A stretch of DNA of 64,000 bases from Coptis chinensis (lineage: Eukaryota; Streptophyta; Magnoliopsida; Ranunculales; Ranunculaceae). The translations under genes and the position numbers were made by a program. This document shows positions 54,985 through 64,000 of this stretch, one piece after another (position 1 is the first letter of the stretch; the number at the start of each line of letters is the position of its first letter). The notes under the pieces were generated by a model. The model was given only the letters and a program-made list of their open reading frames with translations, did no database searches and was not told where the DNA came from. The stretch is from NCBI GenBank assembly GCA_015680905.1, contig CM027385.1, positions 27,906,501 to 27,970,500 on the forward strand. The letters are read 5' to 3'.

Positions 54985-57120
54985 ATGGGCTAGTAGAGTT
55001 TTGGCTTGACTATTTAGAATGAAAGGAGCTGAGCACCATGGATCATGCTAGAAACTAGTACCATTTCCATTTGCTATACAATGTCTGCTAAACCTCCATT
55101 AGACTTCTCTATGTTTCAAAATTCCTCTCCACACCCATGAGCAGTCCCTCGGGATTTTCATTGTCCAAAAATGCTTGTGCTTTATATTGTGTTTCCATGA
55201 CCATTTGACCCACATACAATCTGATTTCTGGGCAAGCTTAACCACCAAGCCACAGTATGCAACTTGATTCCAAACTTTAGGATCAACAAGTCCAAGTCCT
55301 CCATGTTCTTTGTCTAGTCTGAGAGTAGCATTACTTGCATGATGCATCTTCTTGTCCATATTTGGCCCTGCCCAGATGAACTTGTTACAAAGCTTAGCTA
55401 CCTTCTCAATCACAGTCTTAGGAAGGACAAAAGTTTGAGCCCAATAGGTTTGAAAAGATGATAGGACTGACTTTACCAATTGTACTCTTCGAGCTCTATT
55501 AAGGTCTTTGTTTTCCAATTACAGATTCTAGCATATATATTCTCAATCAGCGGCAAACATTCTCTAATTAGTAGTCTTGTTGTAGTGAGGGGAAGCCTAT
55601 GTATGTAAAAAGTGGTGAGACCAGAGATATGTTTAAAACTACAGCCAATTCTAAACCTTCTGCTTTAGACATCCTGCCTGTTAGGAGATCGAGTAGTATT
55701 TTCATTGCTAAAACGAAACCCTGTTGCCTGAGAAAAAACTTGCAAAGTATCTTTTATTATCAACATAGATTCAATATTGCCTTTATAGGAGAGCAGAACA
55801 TCATCTACAAAATAGAGGTGTACTATGAAATGACCAACTTTCTACACTTTAAGTGGGCATTGATTCTATTCAACTGCATATCTTGATGAAGAAGTATACT
55901 CAAGATCTCCATGACAAGCACAAACAAATAAGGAGAGACTGGGTCACCCTATCGAAGCTCTCTTTTTCCTTCAAAATATCTTTCAGGTGTCCTATTGACC
56001 ATCACTAAGTATGAAGGAGAAGCATAACACATATGTAGCCATTCAATGAACAGGAGATCAGGAAACTGGAACTTATGCAGAATTACTTTGATTGCTTGCC
56101 AAGAAACTGAATCATAGGCTTTCTTTATATCAAGCTTTATATCACATCTATTTTGGCCATGCTTTCTTGAATAACCCCTTAGTAACTCATGGGCCAAGAG
56201 AAGGCTGTCTTGATTGGATAGACCTTCCAGGAATAAAGGCAGATTGGGAGCTTGAGATTAAGAAAGAAATAAAATTCTTCATCCTGTTGGTTTGTACTTT
56301 TGACACACATTTATAAATGATATGATGTTACAACAAGCTATGGGTCTAAAAGAAGCAACAAAAGATGCATTTTTCATTTTAGGAATGAGATAGAGGAAAG
56401 TGGAATTTATACATCCTATCAATTTTTTGTGGAGAAAAATGTGTTTGATAGCTTTAATGAAATCAGCGCCAATAGTATCCCAACTTTCTTTGAAGAAGCA
56501 TGTGTTGTAATCATCAGGGCCAGGTGACTTGTTATCCTCCATATCAAATAATGCTTCCTTGATCTCTAGTTCAGTTATAGGGGTTACAAGAGAGTTGCTT
56601 GTATTTTTATCAATCTCCACCACATGTAGGTTATTGAGGAACCCAGAGTCACAATAAGCATCAGAGGGCACACCAAGAGGTTTAGTGTAGAAATGTAGGT
56701 ACTTGATCCTTTCCTTATCTTTTTATTCCTTGTGCATCTGTGATATCCCATACATAGTTTCTAGTCTTCTTCTCCTTCAAAGCATTAAAGAAATATGCAC
56801 TACACTTATCCCCAAAACATACCCAATCAATATCAGTTTTGTGGAAGATGTCAGCTTCTTCCGATCTATGTTAATCAAGTTGCAAAGCTTTGCCCTCAAC
56901 TCAAACTCCTGAACACTAAGGAAGTAGTCTAGTAGATTCTGATGAAGCATTTCTTGAACTGTTTGGAGCTGCATTCTAGTTTCTGTAAATATCCTCTGAG
57001 TGTCATTACAGAAAGATCTTGCCCAACCTTTTAACACAATCTCCAGACTTTTCATCTTTCTTGTTAACATGAACGGAAGGCTACCATGATCAATTATATC
57101 CTAACACTCCTTAAGAGTGG
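54985..57120 (-). pseudogene. L1-type LINE fragment, minus strand (EN-RT connector and RT)
   Basis: Read on the minus strand from 57070 down: LKGWARSFCNDTQR (connector), EALFDMEDNKSPGPDDYN, LIPKMKNASF, IKLDIKKAYDSVSWQA, then YFVDDVLL (about 55785, from FADD) and NKDLNRARRVQLVKSVL, ending with text like HDPWCSAPF at 55045. These match the LINE at 13561-17425 step by step, so both belong to one family. The Ala-to-Val change in FADD and several frameshifts show decay. Element F cuts it on the right and element E on the left; endonuclease, RNase H and tail are absent. Confidence 0.9.
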
Positions 57121-58580
57121 TGATAAGAGCCCAAAACTGTAGTTTTAACCCCTTAATAATCATACTTTTAGACCAATTATGTGAGTAATAAATAAGAGTT
57201 AACACTGATTACGTGTTTTTTATGTATTTCAGGCAGTAAAGTCAATTATGTGCAAAAATGTGCTACTTTGGCGAGATAAAGGAGAAAGGATTGGTTTCAA
57301 GGAGACAAAGCCTTTTTAAAGCCCGGTAAAAGCTAAGAAGTCAAAGTCAACATGGGCAGAAACATCACACAAAGTCAGCAGAACTTCTGAAGGCCGTATC
57401 TTTGGACTCAAACCTCAGAATTGGGTCTACCTTATGTCAAAACGACCGGCTCGGGAAGAGATTTCTAATGGTTCAAGTCTTGACCTAATCAGAGGAGCAA
57501 AAATGGATGAAAAGTCTGTTGAAGCCAAATCCAGCTGAAAAGCCCTTTCCGGACTAAAAGAATTGGGTTTTGGGCCCGATTTTCTAGCCCAAAACATGGC
57601 TCCAAGCCCATGCACGATTTTTAGATCTGAAGCATATAAAAACAAAAGCTTAGCTCTTTGTTAATGGTAGCTAATTAGACATAAACTATAGATAATTCTA
57701 GATCTAGTTTTAACTGTTTTTAATTAAGTTTAGTTTCAATTCAATTCTTGTTTTAGATTAAACTCTTAAATCATTGTTCTTCATCGATTAGATAAATAAA
57801 ATAGTAGATTCTTATTCATTTCGATTTTGTCATTTACAATTGTTTAGATCTAAATTCCTTTATTACTTGTTATTCATTTCCCAGTTATTACCTAAGATTT
57901 CAATTATTGTTCAGACAAATTGCATAAAGATAGAATTTTTATATGATGTCTAGTTTTAATTCAATGGGAAATGATAGTTGTATGAATCAAGGCTAAACCT
58001 CCATTAGAGGGGTTGAAGAAGCCTTGATGAAGCTTGATCTTTGTTAAACTTAGAAATCGTCGTGATAGTTATTCCACTCTAGAAACGATTAATTCACCAT
58101 GAGAATGGGTTTAATCGCTCATATGCTAGTTATGAATTGGTAGAAATGTCATGTATAATTAGGGATTAGAATTACTATTTTGATATGTGAAGCATTCAAT
58201 TTGGATCACGACGAGTCTTTGTTAGTAGGATTAAGTCGAGTTAAGGTGGATTCAATTCCCTTTAATTCTTTATCTAGATTCAAACCCTTAGCATTCTATC
58301 ATTTCGTTATTCGTAACTTGTTAATTGAATTCACCTCGTAGTAAAGAATTCCCCTCGTAAATCTCTCACTAAACTTATGATTGATTAGTTGACACGAAAC
58401 CATCGCATGTTAAAGAATTAGGAGTGGAACGAACTTCCTACTCCACTATATCTTAATTTGATTGAGAGTAGAAAACTTTGATAAATTAGATTCATGAATA
58501 TAGTTCTAGTTTTACTAGCGTGTAGAGTTCTCACGAGCTTTAGTCATTGGTAAAACTACTCTTTTTACTTAAAAATATCA
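57121..58580 (+). repeat. 5' LTR of F
   Basis: 1460 bp, TGATAAGAGCCC to AAAAATATCA; stem-loop CAAGGCT...AGCCTTG at 57988-58026. Confidence 0.93.
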
Positions 58581-58582
58581 AA

Positions 58583-58595
58583 TGGCGCCGCTGCC
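58583..58595 (+). promoter_or_regulatory. Primer binding site of F
   Basis: TGGCGCCGCTGCC two bases after the LTR, then ATCTTAG as in the second PBS of B. Confidence 0.85.
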
Positions 58596-59072
58596 ATCTT
58601 AGTTCCCTTTAGCATTGGTTTCATAGTATAATTAGTCATTTTTAAGTCCCATTAAACCCACCCACCCTTGTTTGATTCATACTGTGGTTGTCCGTTTCAG
58701 CATTGAAAAGTTCCTCGAAAAATTACACGGAGTGCACCTGCGGCCAAACGCCTGGAACCATGAGCGACTGCTTAAACCGAAGCGACCAGCGACCCAAACA
58801 AACCGTGTAACTTGAACTTACACGGAGCGCACCTGCGCCCTCTGCTGAAATTGCCCCATTTCCTCAGGTTTGTTTCAAACTTTCCATTTCTTCAAGTTTT
58901 CAGTGTTCTAACTTGTTACACACACTGATCACGCGTAAACAAGACGCTATTCGTAAGCGAAGCAAGGAGGCATTCAGGTACTCCTTTCTTCACACCTCGC
59001 ATCTCCAGTTAGAGGTTTATACTAGTATATCAAGATTGTTTGGAGTGTTGTCGTGTTTAGACTTAGACTTGC
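58596..59072 (+). other. Leader of F with splice-donor-like site
   Basis: Non-coding. GAGCGCACCTGCGCCC-type units at about 58730-58850. GGCATTCAG|GTACTCC at 58977/58978 matches a plant 5' splice site and corresponds to the join point in D. Confidence 0.5.
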
Positions 59073-61145
59073 ATGAGATTAAGGTCTGGCCGGAGAAAAA
59101 CACCGAACATAATTAACCGTCAACGTCAACAAACACGTCTATCTAGTATACCAATCACTACACCTCTAGCTACTATTCCACACACCACACCTGACATAAT
59201 GGCTGAAGAAAGAGAGACTCCTCTCTCCGACTTTTACAAAGCCTTGAGCGATAGCCCTAAATCTTGCATCGTTTTAGCAGACCAAGTGGGGGATTTTCGA
59301 ATCCCCCCAAACATATTTAATTTGTTACCCGTTTTTCATAGACCATGAAAAACCTTATCAGCACATGCGTAGGATTGAAAAAGTCCTTACAACATTCCAC
59401 CATCCTACGGTTGGTGCGGAACAAATTAAACTGAGGGTATTTCCCTTCACCTTAGCCGATAAAGGCGTCTTGGTTAACGCTTGGCGCCTAATTCTGTGGA
59501 CTCGTGGGCTAAACTTGTTTAGTTGTTTATGGAACATTTTTAACCACCCCTAAAGACGGATGAGATGCTTTCCAAGATTCATTTCTTTCGACAAAATCCT
59601 CATGAATCATTTTCAGAGGCTTGGAATCGTTTCACCGATCTCCTTATATAGTGTCCACATCATAACCTAGTGAAAGACACGTTAGTTAAATTTTTTCAAT
59701 GGACTTCTACACCACCATAAAGAAGTCCTTGACATAATGAATGGGGGTAGTTTCCTAAGTAAAGGAGCCTCGGAAGCTTACAAATTTTTAGAAGATCAAA
59801 CTAAAAAGCAATAATAATAATTGGGGGTAGTGATGATATCCCCGCTCTTCTAGTTCTTCTTTCAGGTTAAGGCGCCCGGTATGTTTGAGATTAAACCCGA
59901 TCCAGAACTTTAAAATTTAATCGAATCTCTAACTAAAAAGGTAGAGGCCATTTCTGTTCAACAAAAGCCTATCCCCGTCATGAATGTCAACTCCAACCCA
60001 TGTAATTTCTGTTTGAGTCCTGAGCACCCTGACTCCTATTGTCCTCTCACCTATGAACAACAACAATCAAAGCTAGATAATGTTTGCTCCATTAATAGCT
60101 ATCCATTTCCTAATGCCCCATGGAGACAAAATCCCAACTTCAGTTGGTGAAACAATCAACAAGTTACACCTCCAGGGTTTAATAACCAAAATGTTAGGCA
60201 AGCAAACAATTATAACCAAGCTCCACCTAGACAAGGACAAGGTCAAGGGAATTATAATAATTATAACAACCAAGCGCAACCACGACAAGGTCAGGGTAAT
60301 TATAATAGTTATTATACCAATAGAGGTACCGTTCCGGTTAACAATAATAACTATCACAACCCGCCCATAAATAATGAACGTTAGATAGTTCCAGTCGCAC
60401 CACCTGTGACTACTACACCTACACAACCGGATCGTATCGACGCCTTTATACAGGTTACCAAACAGCTTTTCCAATCAATGACTCAATCGAACCAACAGCT
60501 CTTACAATCCATAAATCAGGGCATACAACAGTTAGCCCAAGAGAAAGCCCAACCGAAAGGCGTGTTTCCAGGCCAAGCGATATCAAACCCTAAAACAGCA
60601 AACACAGCCTTTGAGGTAAACGGTAATACTAGTACGGAAACTACAACCGTAGGTGAGCTAAATGCCATCACCACTCTCCGTTCTGGTAAAGTGGTTGATA
60701 ACAAGTAACTATGCCTATAGTTACCCCACGAGTAGTCCTTACACCGGATATCAAACTAGATACCGAAATAGAAACTAAAGAGCCTACCACTGTAGAGGTA
60801 CCAGTTAAACCACAACCTAAGAAACAGATACCCAAGGTTAGACATCCAGTTGAGCCATATGCTAAATATAGAGAGAAACCACTGTTTCCCCAGAAATTAG
60901 CCATGCTAACCAGGGATACAAACTTTGAGGAGATTAGGAACTTTTTCAAAAATCTAACGATAAACCTTCCTTTTCTCGAAGCTATTAAAAAGCTACCTAA
61001 CCACGCTAAGTTTCTTAAGGAGTTGTGCACTACTAGGCGTAAGACCAACATACCTAAAGGCGCCTTTCTAACCGAGCAGTTCCCAACTTTATCAAAAATA
61101 ATGGAATTGTTAAGTACAAGGACCCCCGGGTCGCCCCATTTGTAA
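59073..61145 (+). pseudogene. gag and gag-pol linker of F (frameshifted)
   Basis: MRLRSGRRKTPN at 59073, then ETPLSDFYKALSDSPKSC and FRIPPNIFNLLPVFH. A shift near 59345 leads to the next stretch (KVLTTFHHPTVGAEQIKLRV), and another to the ESFSEAWNRF mark near 59610. The zinc knuckle CNFCLSPEHPDSYC (CX2CX4HX4C) is intact at 60001-60042. A Gln/Asn-rich stretch follows, then open frames 60406-60708 (QPDRIDAFIQVTKQLFQ) and 60711-61145 (NLPFLEAIKKL analogue, KELCTTRRKTN). The gag nearest to B's; at least five indels break it. Confidence 0.85.
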
Positions 61146-61146
61146 A

Positions 61147-63291
61147 ATGCACCTTAGGGGAATCCCACATGGCGACCACTTTATTAGACACGGGGGAAGT
61201 GTTAACTTATTCCCGTTTTTTTTATATAAACAAATAGGTCTACAAGAAATGCAACCTACAAAAATGACGTTGCAGTTAGCGGACAGGTCTATAAAGTATC
61301 CTAAGGGTGTAGTGGAAAATGTGCTTGTTAAGGTTCAGGATTTCTACTATCCTGCAGATTTTGTTATCCTCGATACAAAAGTCGCTAACGACTCTATACC
61401 GATCATCTTAGGGCGCCCTTTCTTGGCAACTGCCAACGCGCTTATAAATTGCCGCGATGGTAGGATGTCCTTATCTTTTGGCCATCTTTCTGTTGAGGTA
61501 AATGTTTTTAAAATGATGAAACAGTTACCAGAATCATCTATAGATGGGGAGGTTAGCATGATCGAAAGTTTAGCTCAAGATTATTTTAACAACACGTTTC
61601 CCGAAAACCATATGTATAAATTCCTTTCTTTTGGAACTTCAGATTTTGTAAATGACTCCTACTTAGAGGAAGTCAACACCATCCTTGAGTCCACACCAAT
61701 TGTAGACCCTTCGATTGCTCCTTATACTGAGTATGAAGACTTGCTACCTAAGCAAGTATTCATTACGCACGATGAGGACCCTGACGAAACATCTATTGAC
61801 ATTCCTTCCACCTCGGTGCTTAAACCTCTTCCCCCGGAGTTAAAATATATTCAACTTGATCCGGATGGTAGTCATCCAGTAATTATATCTTCTCTGTTAT
61901 CTAAAGATGAAGAGACACGATTAATCAGGGTGATTAGGGAACATCGGTCTGCGATTGGTTGGTCTTTAGCCGACATTAAGGGAATTGACCCTAATGTTTG
62001 CACTCATCGTATCCATTTGGAGGATAACGCGAACACTTCTCGCGAATCTCAGCGTCGCTTGAACCCTGCCATGAAAGAGGTGGTTAGGGAAGAAGTCTTA
62101 CAATTACTCGATGCGGGTATCATATACCCAATCTCCGATAGCGAATGGGTAAGTCCCATTCATGTAGTTCCTAAGAAATCGGGGGTTACCATGGTACGTA
62201 ACGCTAAGGGTGACTATGTTTTCACACAAGGTCCTATGAAATGGAGAATCTATATTGATTACAGACGTTTAAATGCTATGACACGAAAGGATCACTTTTC
62301 TTTACCTTTTATAGATCAGATGCTCGAACGTCTAGCTGGTCATGCTTTTTATTGTTTTCTGGATGGCTACTCTGGCTATTTTCAGATTATTATTGATATT
62401 GATGACCAAGAAAAGACTACATTCACGTGTCCCTTTGGAACGTATGTCTATAAACGAATGCCTTTTGGCCTTTGTAATGCTCCTGGTACCTTCCAGCAGT
62501 GTATGTTTCATATATTTAGTGACATGGTAGAGCGCTTTATGGAAGTTTTCATGGATGATTTTTCTATCTATGGAGACTCCTTCACAGATTGCTTGTCTAA
62601 CCTGTCTAAGGTTTTGACATGGTGTGAAGAAAAGAGCCTCGTTTTAAATTGGGAAAAGTGTCATTTCATGGTGAAAAAGGGCATAGTACTAGGTCACATT
62701 GTATCTAGTGATGGCATCGAAGTAGATAAGGCCAAACTAGATAAGATAGCGACTCTACCTATACCACGGACTGTCCGTGATATTAGTGCCTTTCTAGGCC
62801 ATGCAGGTTTTTATAGGCGCTTTATTAAAGATTTCTCGAAAATAGCTAGGCCTTTAACTAATCTGCTTTTAAAGGATGCCATCTTTGATTTTATTTTTAA
62901 CTGTAAGCAGGCTTTTGAAACTTTAAAAGCCCCCCTAACCTCTGCACCAATTATACAGCCTCTCGATTGGTCTAAACCTTTCGAACTCATGTGTGATGCT
63001 AGTGATTATGCAGTTGGTGCTGTCTTGGGACAGAAACTAGATAATAAGTCCAATGTTATTTATTATGCTAGTAAAACCTTAAACGATGCTCAATGGAATT
63101 ATACAACTACTGAAAAAGAATTCTTAGTTGTCATTTATGCTTTAGATAAGTTTCGTCCTTATTTGGTGGGTTCTAAAACTTTAGTTTACGGACCATGCGA
63201 CCTTAGGTACCTTCTTGCAAAGAAGGATGCTAAGCGAGAGATTAATCCGATGGATTCTTCTCCTGCAAGAGTTCACATTAGAAATAAATGA
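61147..63291 (+). CDS. pol of F: protease, reverse transcriptase, RNase H
   Basis: One 714-residue open frame. The protease start is damaged: a one-base loss near 61194 turns the LLDTGAS motif into HFIRHGGS, though QPTKMTLQLADRSIKYPKG and ILGRPFLATANALINC follow (residues 35-115). RT spans about residues 230-590: HRSAIGWSLADIKGIDP, LLDAGIIYPISDSEWVSPIH, IDYRRLNAMTRKDHF, FGLCNAPGTFQ, the catalytic FMDDFSIYGDS and FLGHAGFYRRFI. RNase H begins FELMCDASDYAVGAVLGQ with the first catalytic Asp, YYASKTLNDAQ and TTEKEFLVVIYALDKFRPYL follow; the later T-D-H motif reads YGPCDL and the end is shifted. The RT is typical of the Athila clade. Confidence 0.9.
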   Translation: MHLRGIPHGDHFIRHGGSVNLFPFFLYKQIGLQEMQPTKMTLQLADRSIKYPKGVVENVLVKVQDFYYPADFVILDTKVANDSIPIILGRPFLATANALINCRDGRMSLSFGHLSVEVNVFKMMKQLPESSIDGEVSMIESLAQDYFNNTFPENHMYKFLSFGTSDFVNDSYLEEVNTILESTPIVDPSIAPYTEYEDLLPKQVFITHDEDPDETSIDIPSTSVLKPLPPELKYIQLDPDGSHPVIISSLLSKDEETRLIRVIREHRSAIGWSLADIKGIDPNVCTHRIHLEDNANTSRESQRRLNPAMKEVVREEVLQLLDAGIIYPISDSEWVSPIHVVPKKSGVTMVRNAKGDYVFTQGPMKWRIYIDYRRLNAMTRKDHFSLPFIDQMLERLAGHAFYCFLDGYSGYFQIIIDIDDQEKTTFTCPFGTYVYKRMPFGLCNAPGTFQQCMFHIFSDMVERFMEVFMDDFSIYGDSFTDCLSNLSKVLTWCEEKSLVLNWEKCHFMVKKGIVLGHIVSSDGIEVDKAKLDKIATLPIPRTVRDISAFLGHAGFYRRFIKDFSKIARPLTNLLLKDAIFDFIFNCKQAFETLKAPLTSAPIIQPLDWSKPFELMCDASDYAVGAVLGQKLDNKSNVIYYASKTLNDAQWNYTTTEKEFLVVIYALDKFRPYLVGSKTLVYGPCDLRYLLAKKDAKREINPMDSSPARVHIRNK

Positions 63292-64000
63292 CAAAAGAGG
63301 GTCGAAAGCGTAGTTGCCGACCACTTATCTAGACTTACAAAGCGGCGATGATAGTGATTCCGAGTCCATACCGGACTCTTTTCACGATGAGCATCGTATG
63401 CTATTTTTTCAGCACCTTGGTATATGCGACATTGTAAATTATTTAGCGGCTGATGTTATTCCTTATAATTGGTCAAGAAATGAAGCGTAAGAAGTTCTTG
63501 GCGAGTTAAGTTATACTCTTTGGGATGAGCCCTACCTTTTTAAGTATTGTGCGGATCAGATTATTCATCGATGTATTCCCCAGTGGGAATATAATGAAGT
63601 TCTATCATTCTGCCATGACAAAGAGTGTGGTGGCCATTTTAGTGGAATAAAAACAGTCGCTAAAGTTCTTCAATGTGGATTTTATTGGCCTACCCTTTTT
63701 AAGGATGCCCAAGTGCATTGCAAGACGTGTATTCGTTGCCAACAACTTGGACGAATCACAAAGCGTAATATGATTCCACTAAATCCAATCATGATAGTAG
63801 AAATTTTTGACGTTTGGGGCATTGATTTCATGGGTCCCTTCCCTGTTTCCCATGGTTTTATTTATATTCTAGTTGCCGTGGACTACGTGTCTAAATAGAT
63901 AGAGGTCATGGCTTGCCGTAGCAATGACCATAAGATAGTTGTATTTTTTATTAAGGAGTATATTTTTTGTCATTTTGGCATTCCTAAAGCCATCATTAGT
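63292..64000 (+). pseudogene. RNase H end and integrase N-terminal part of F (partial)
   Basis: After a frameshift the text continues VVADHLSRL (end of RNase H). The integrase zinc-binding region follows: CHDKECGGHFSGIKTVAKVL, GFYWPTLFKDAQ and HCKTCIRCQQLGRI, giving the HHCC pattern near 63610-63750. WGIDFMGPFPVS near 63815 holds the first Asp of the DDE core. A stop at 63896-63898 interrupts DYVSK. The window ends at IPKAIIS, before the second Asp. Integrase joins element DNA to the host chromosome. Confidence 0.85.

Larger units (their letters stand above)
57121..64000 (+). mobile_element. Athila-like element F, 5' part with pol (continues beyond window)
   Basis: Order: 5' LTR, PBS, leader, gag, protease, RT, RNase H and integrase start, in the usual Ty3/Gypsy order, running off the window end. 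It is inserted in a LINE at 57120. LTR ends, PBS, leader and gag match B. It has the only RT with an intact catalytic motif in the window, but gag, the protease active site, RNase H and integrase carry frameshifts or stops, so this copy is probably not active. Confidence 0.93.

Noticed and set aside
1..64000. tRNA, rRNA or other RNA genes
   Set aside because: I saw no cloverleaf with a proper anticodon arm and no rRNA text; the tRNA-like matches are primer binding sites only. A tRNAscan run would settle it.

Overview
The window is plant nuclear DNA from a retrotransposon-dense region. I found no intact host gene, no RNA gene and no bacterial feature. The evidence is a set of nested LTR retrotransposons with plant-type gag, protease, RT and env-like reading frames, tRNA-Asp-like primer sites, two plant L1-type LINEs with RNase H domains, and a pentatricopeptide-repeat (PPR) gene fragment. 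A eudicot is likely (inference); I cannot name the species.

Layout from left to right. Positions 1-13136 hold the 3' part of an Athila-like Ty3/Gypsy element (A), with the end of one env-like ORF, a second env-like ORF and a 3' LTR. It is split by a complete 7.8 kb non-autonomous LTR element (598-8419, TSD GGCTT) that carries PPR and GTPase-like gene fragments, a 59/60-bp tandem array and a hairpin at its polypurine tract. That element is in turn split by a solo Athila-like LTR (1293-2835, TSD CCTAC). An LTR fragment and a 5'-truncated LINE (13561-17425) follow. From 17426 to 52675 runs a decayed element H. It is interrupted by a complete element B (19191-31708, TSD CACAC), a complete element C (35107-44615, TSD ACGTG) and a minus-strand, internally collapsed element D (47876-51706). 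A minus-strand LTR plus leader (E, 52676-54984) and a minus-strand LINE fragment (54985-57120) follow. The last element, F (57121 to beyond the window end), is the only one with a long RT-RNase H frame and the start of an integrase.

Functionally, F looks like the closest thing to an autonomous donor. B shares its LTR ends, PBS and gag but has lost RT, RNase H and integrase while keeping gag, protease and two env-like ORFs. C keeps gag and protease but has an in-frame loss of the RT active site. These look like non-autonomous passengers of an Athila-like system (inference).

The observations I rate highest are: D, in which the leader is joined almost exactly at a splice-donor-like site to the exon that follows a candidate 3' intron; a nested stem-loop conserved in all Athila-like LTRs with compensatory base changes; host-gene fragments inside the 598-8419 element; TATA boxes and candidate introns around the env-like ORF; and repeated PPT-like boxes inside the elements. 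Many frames are broken by single-base indels, so some breaks could be assembly errors rather than decay.
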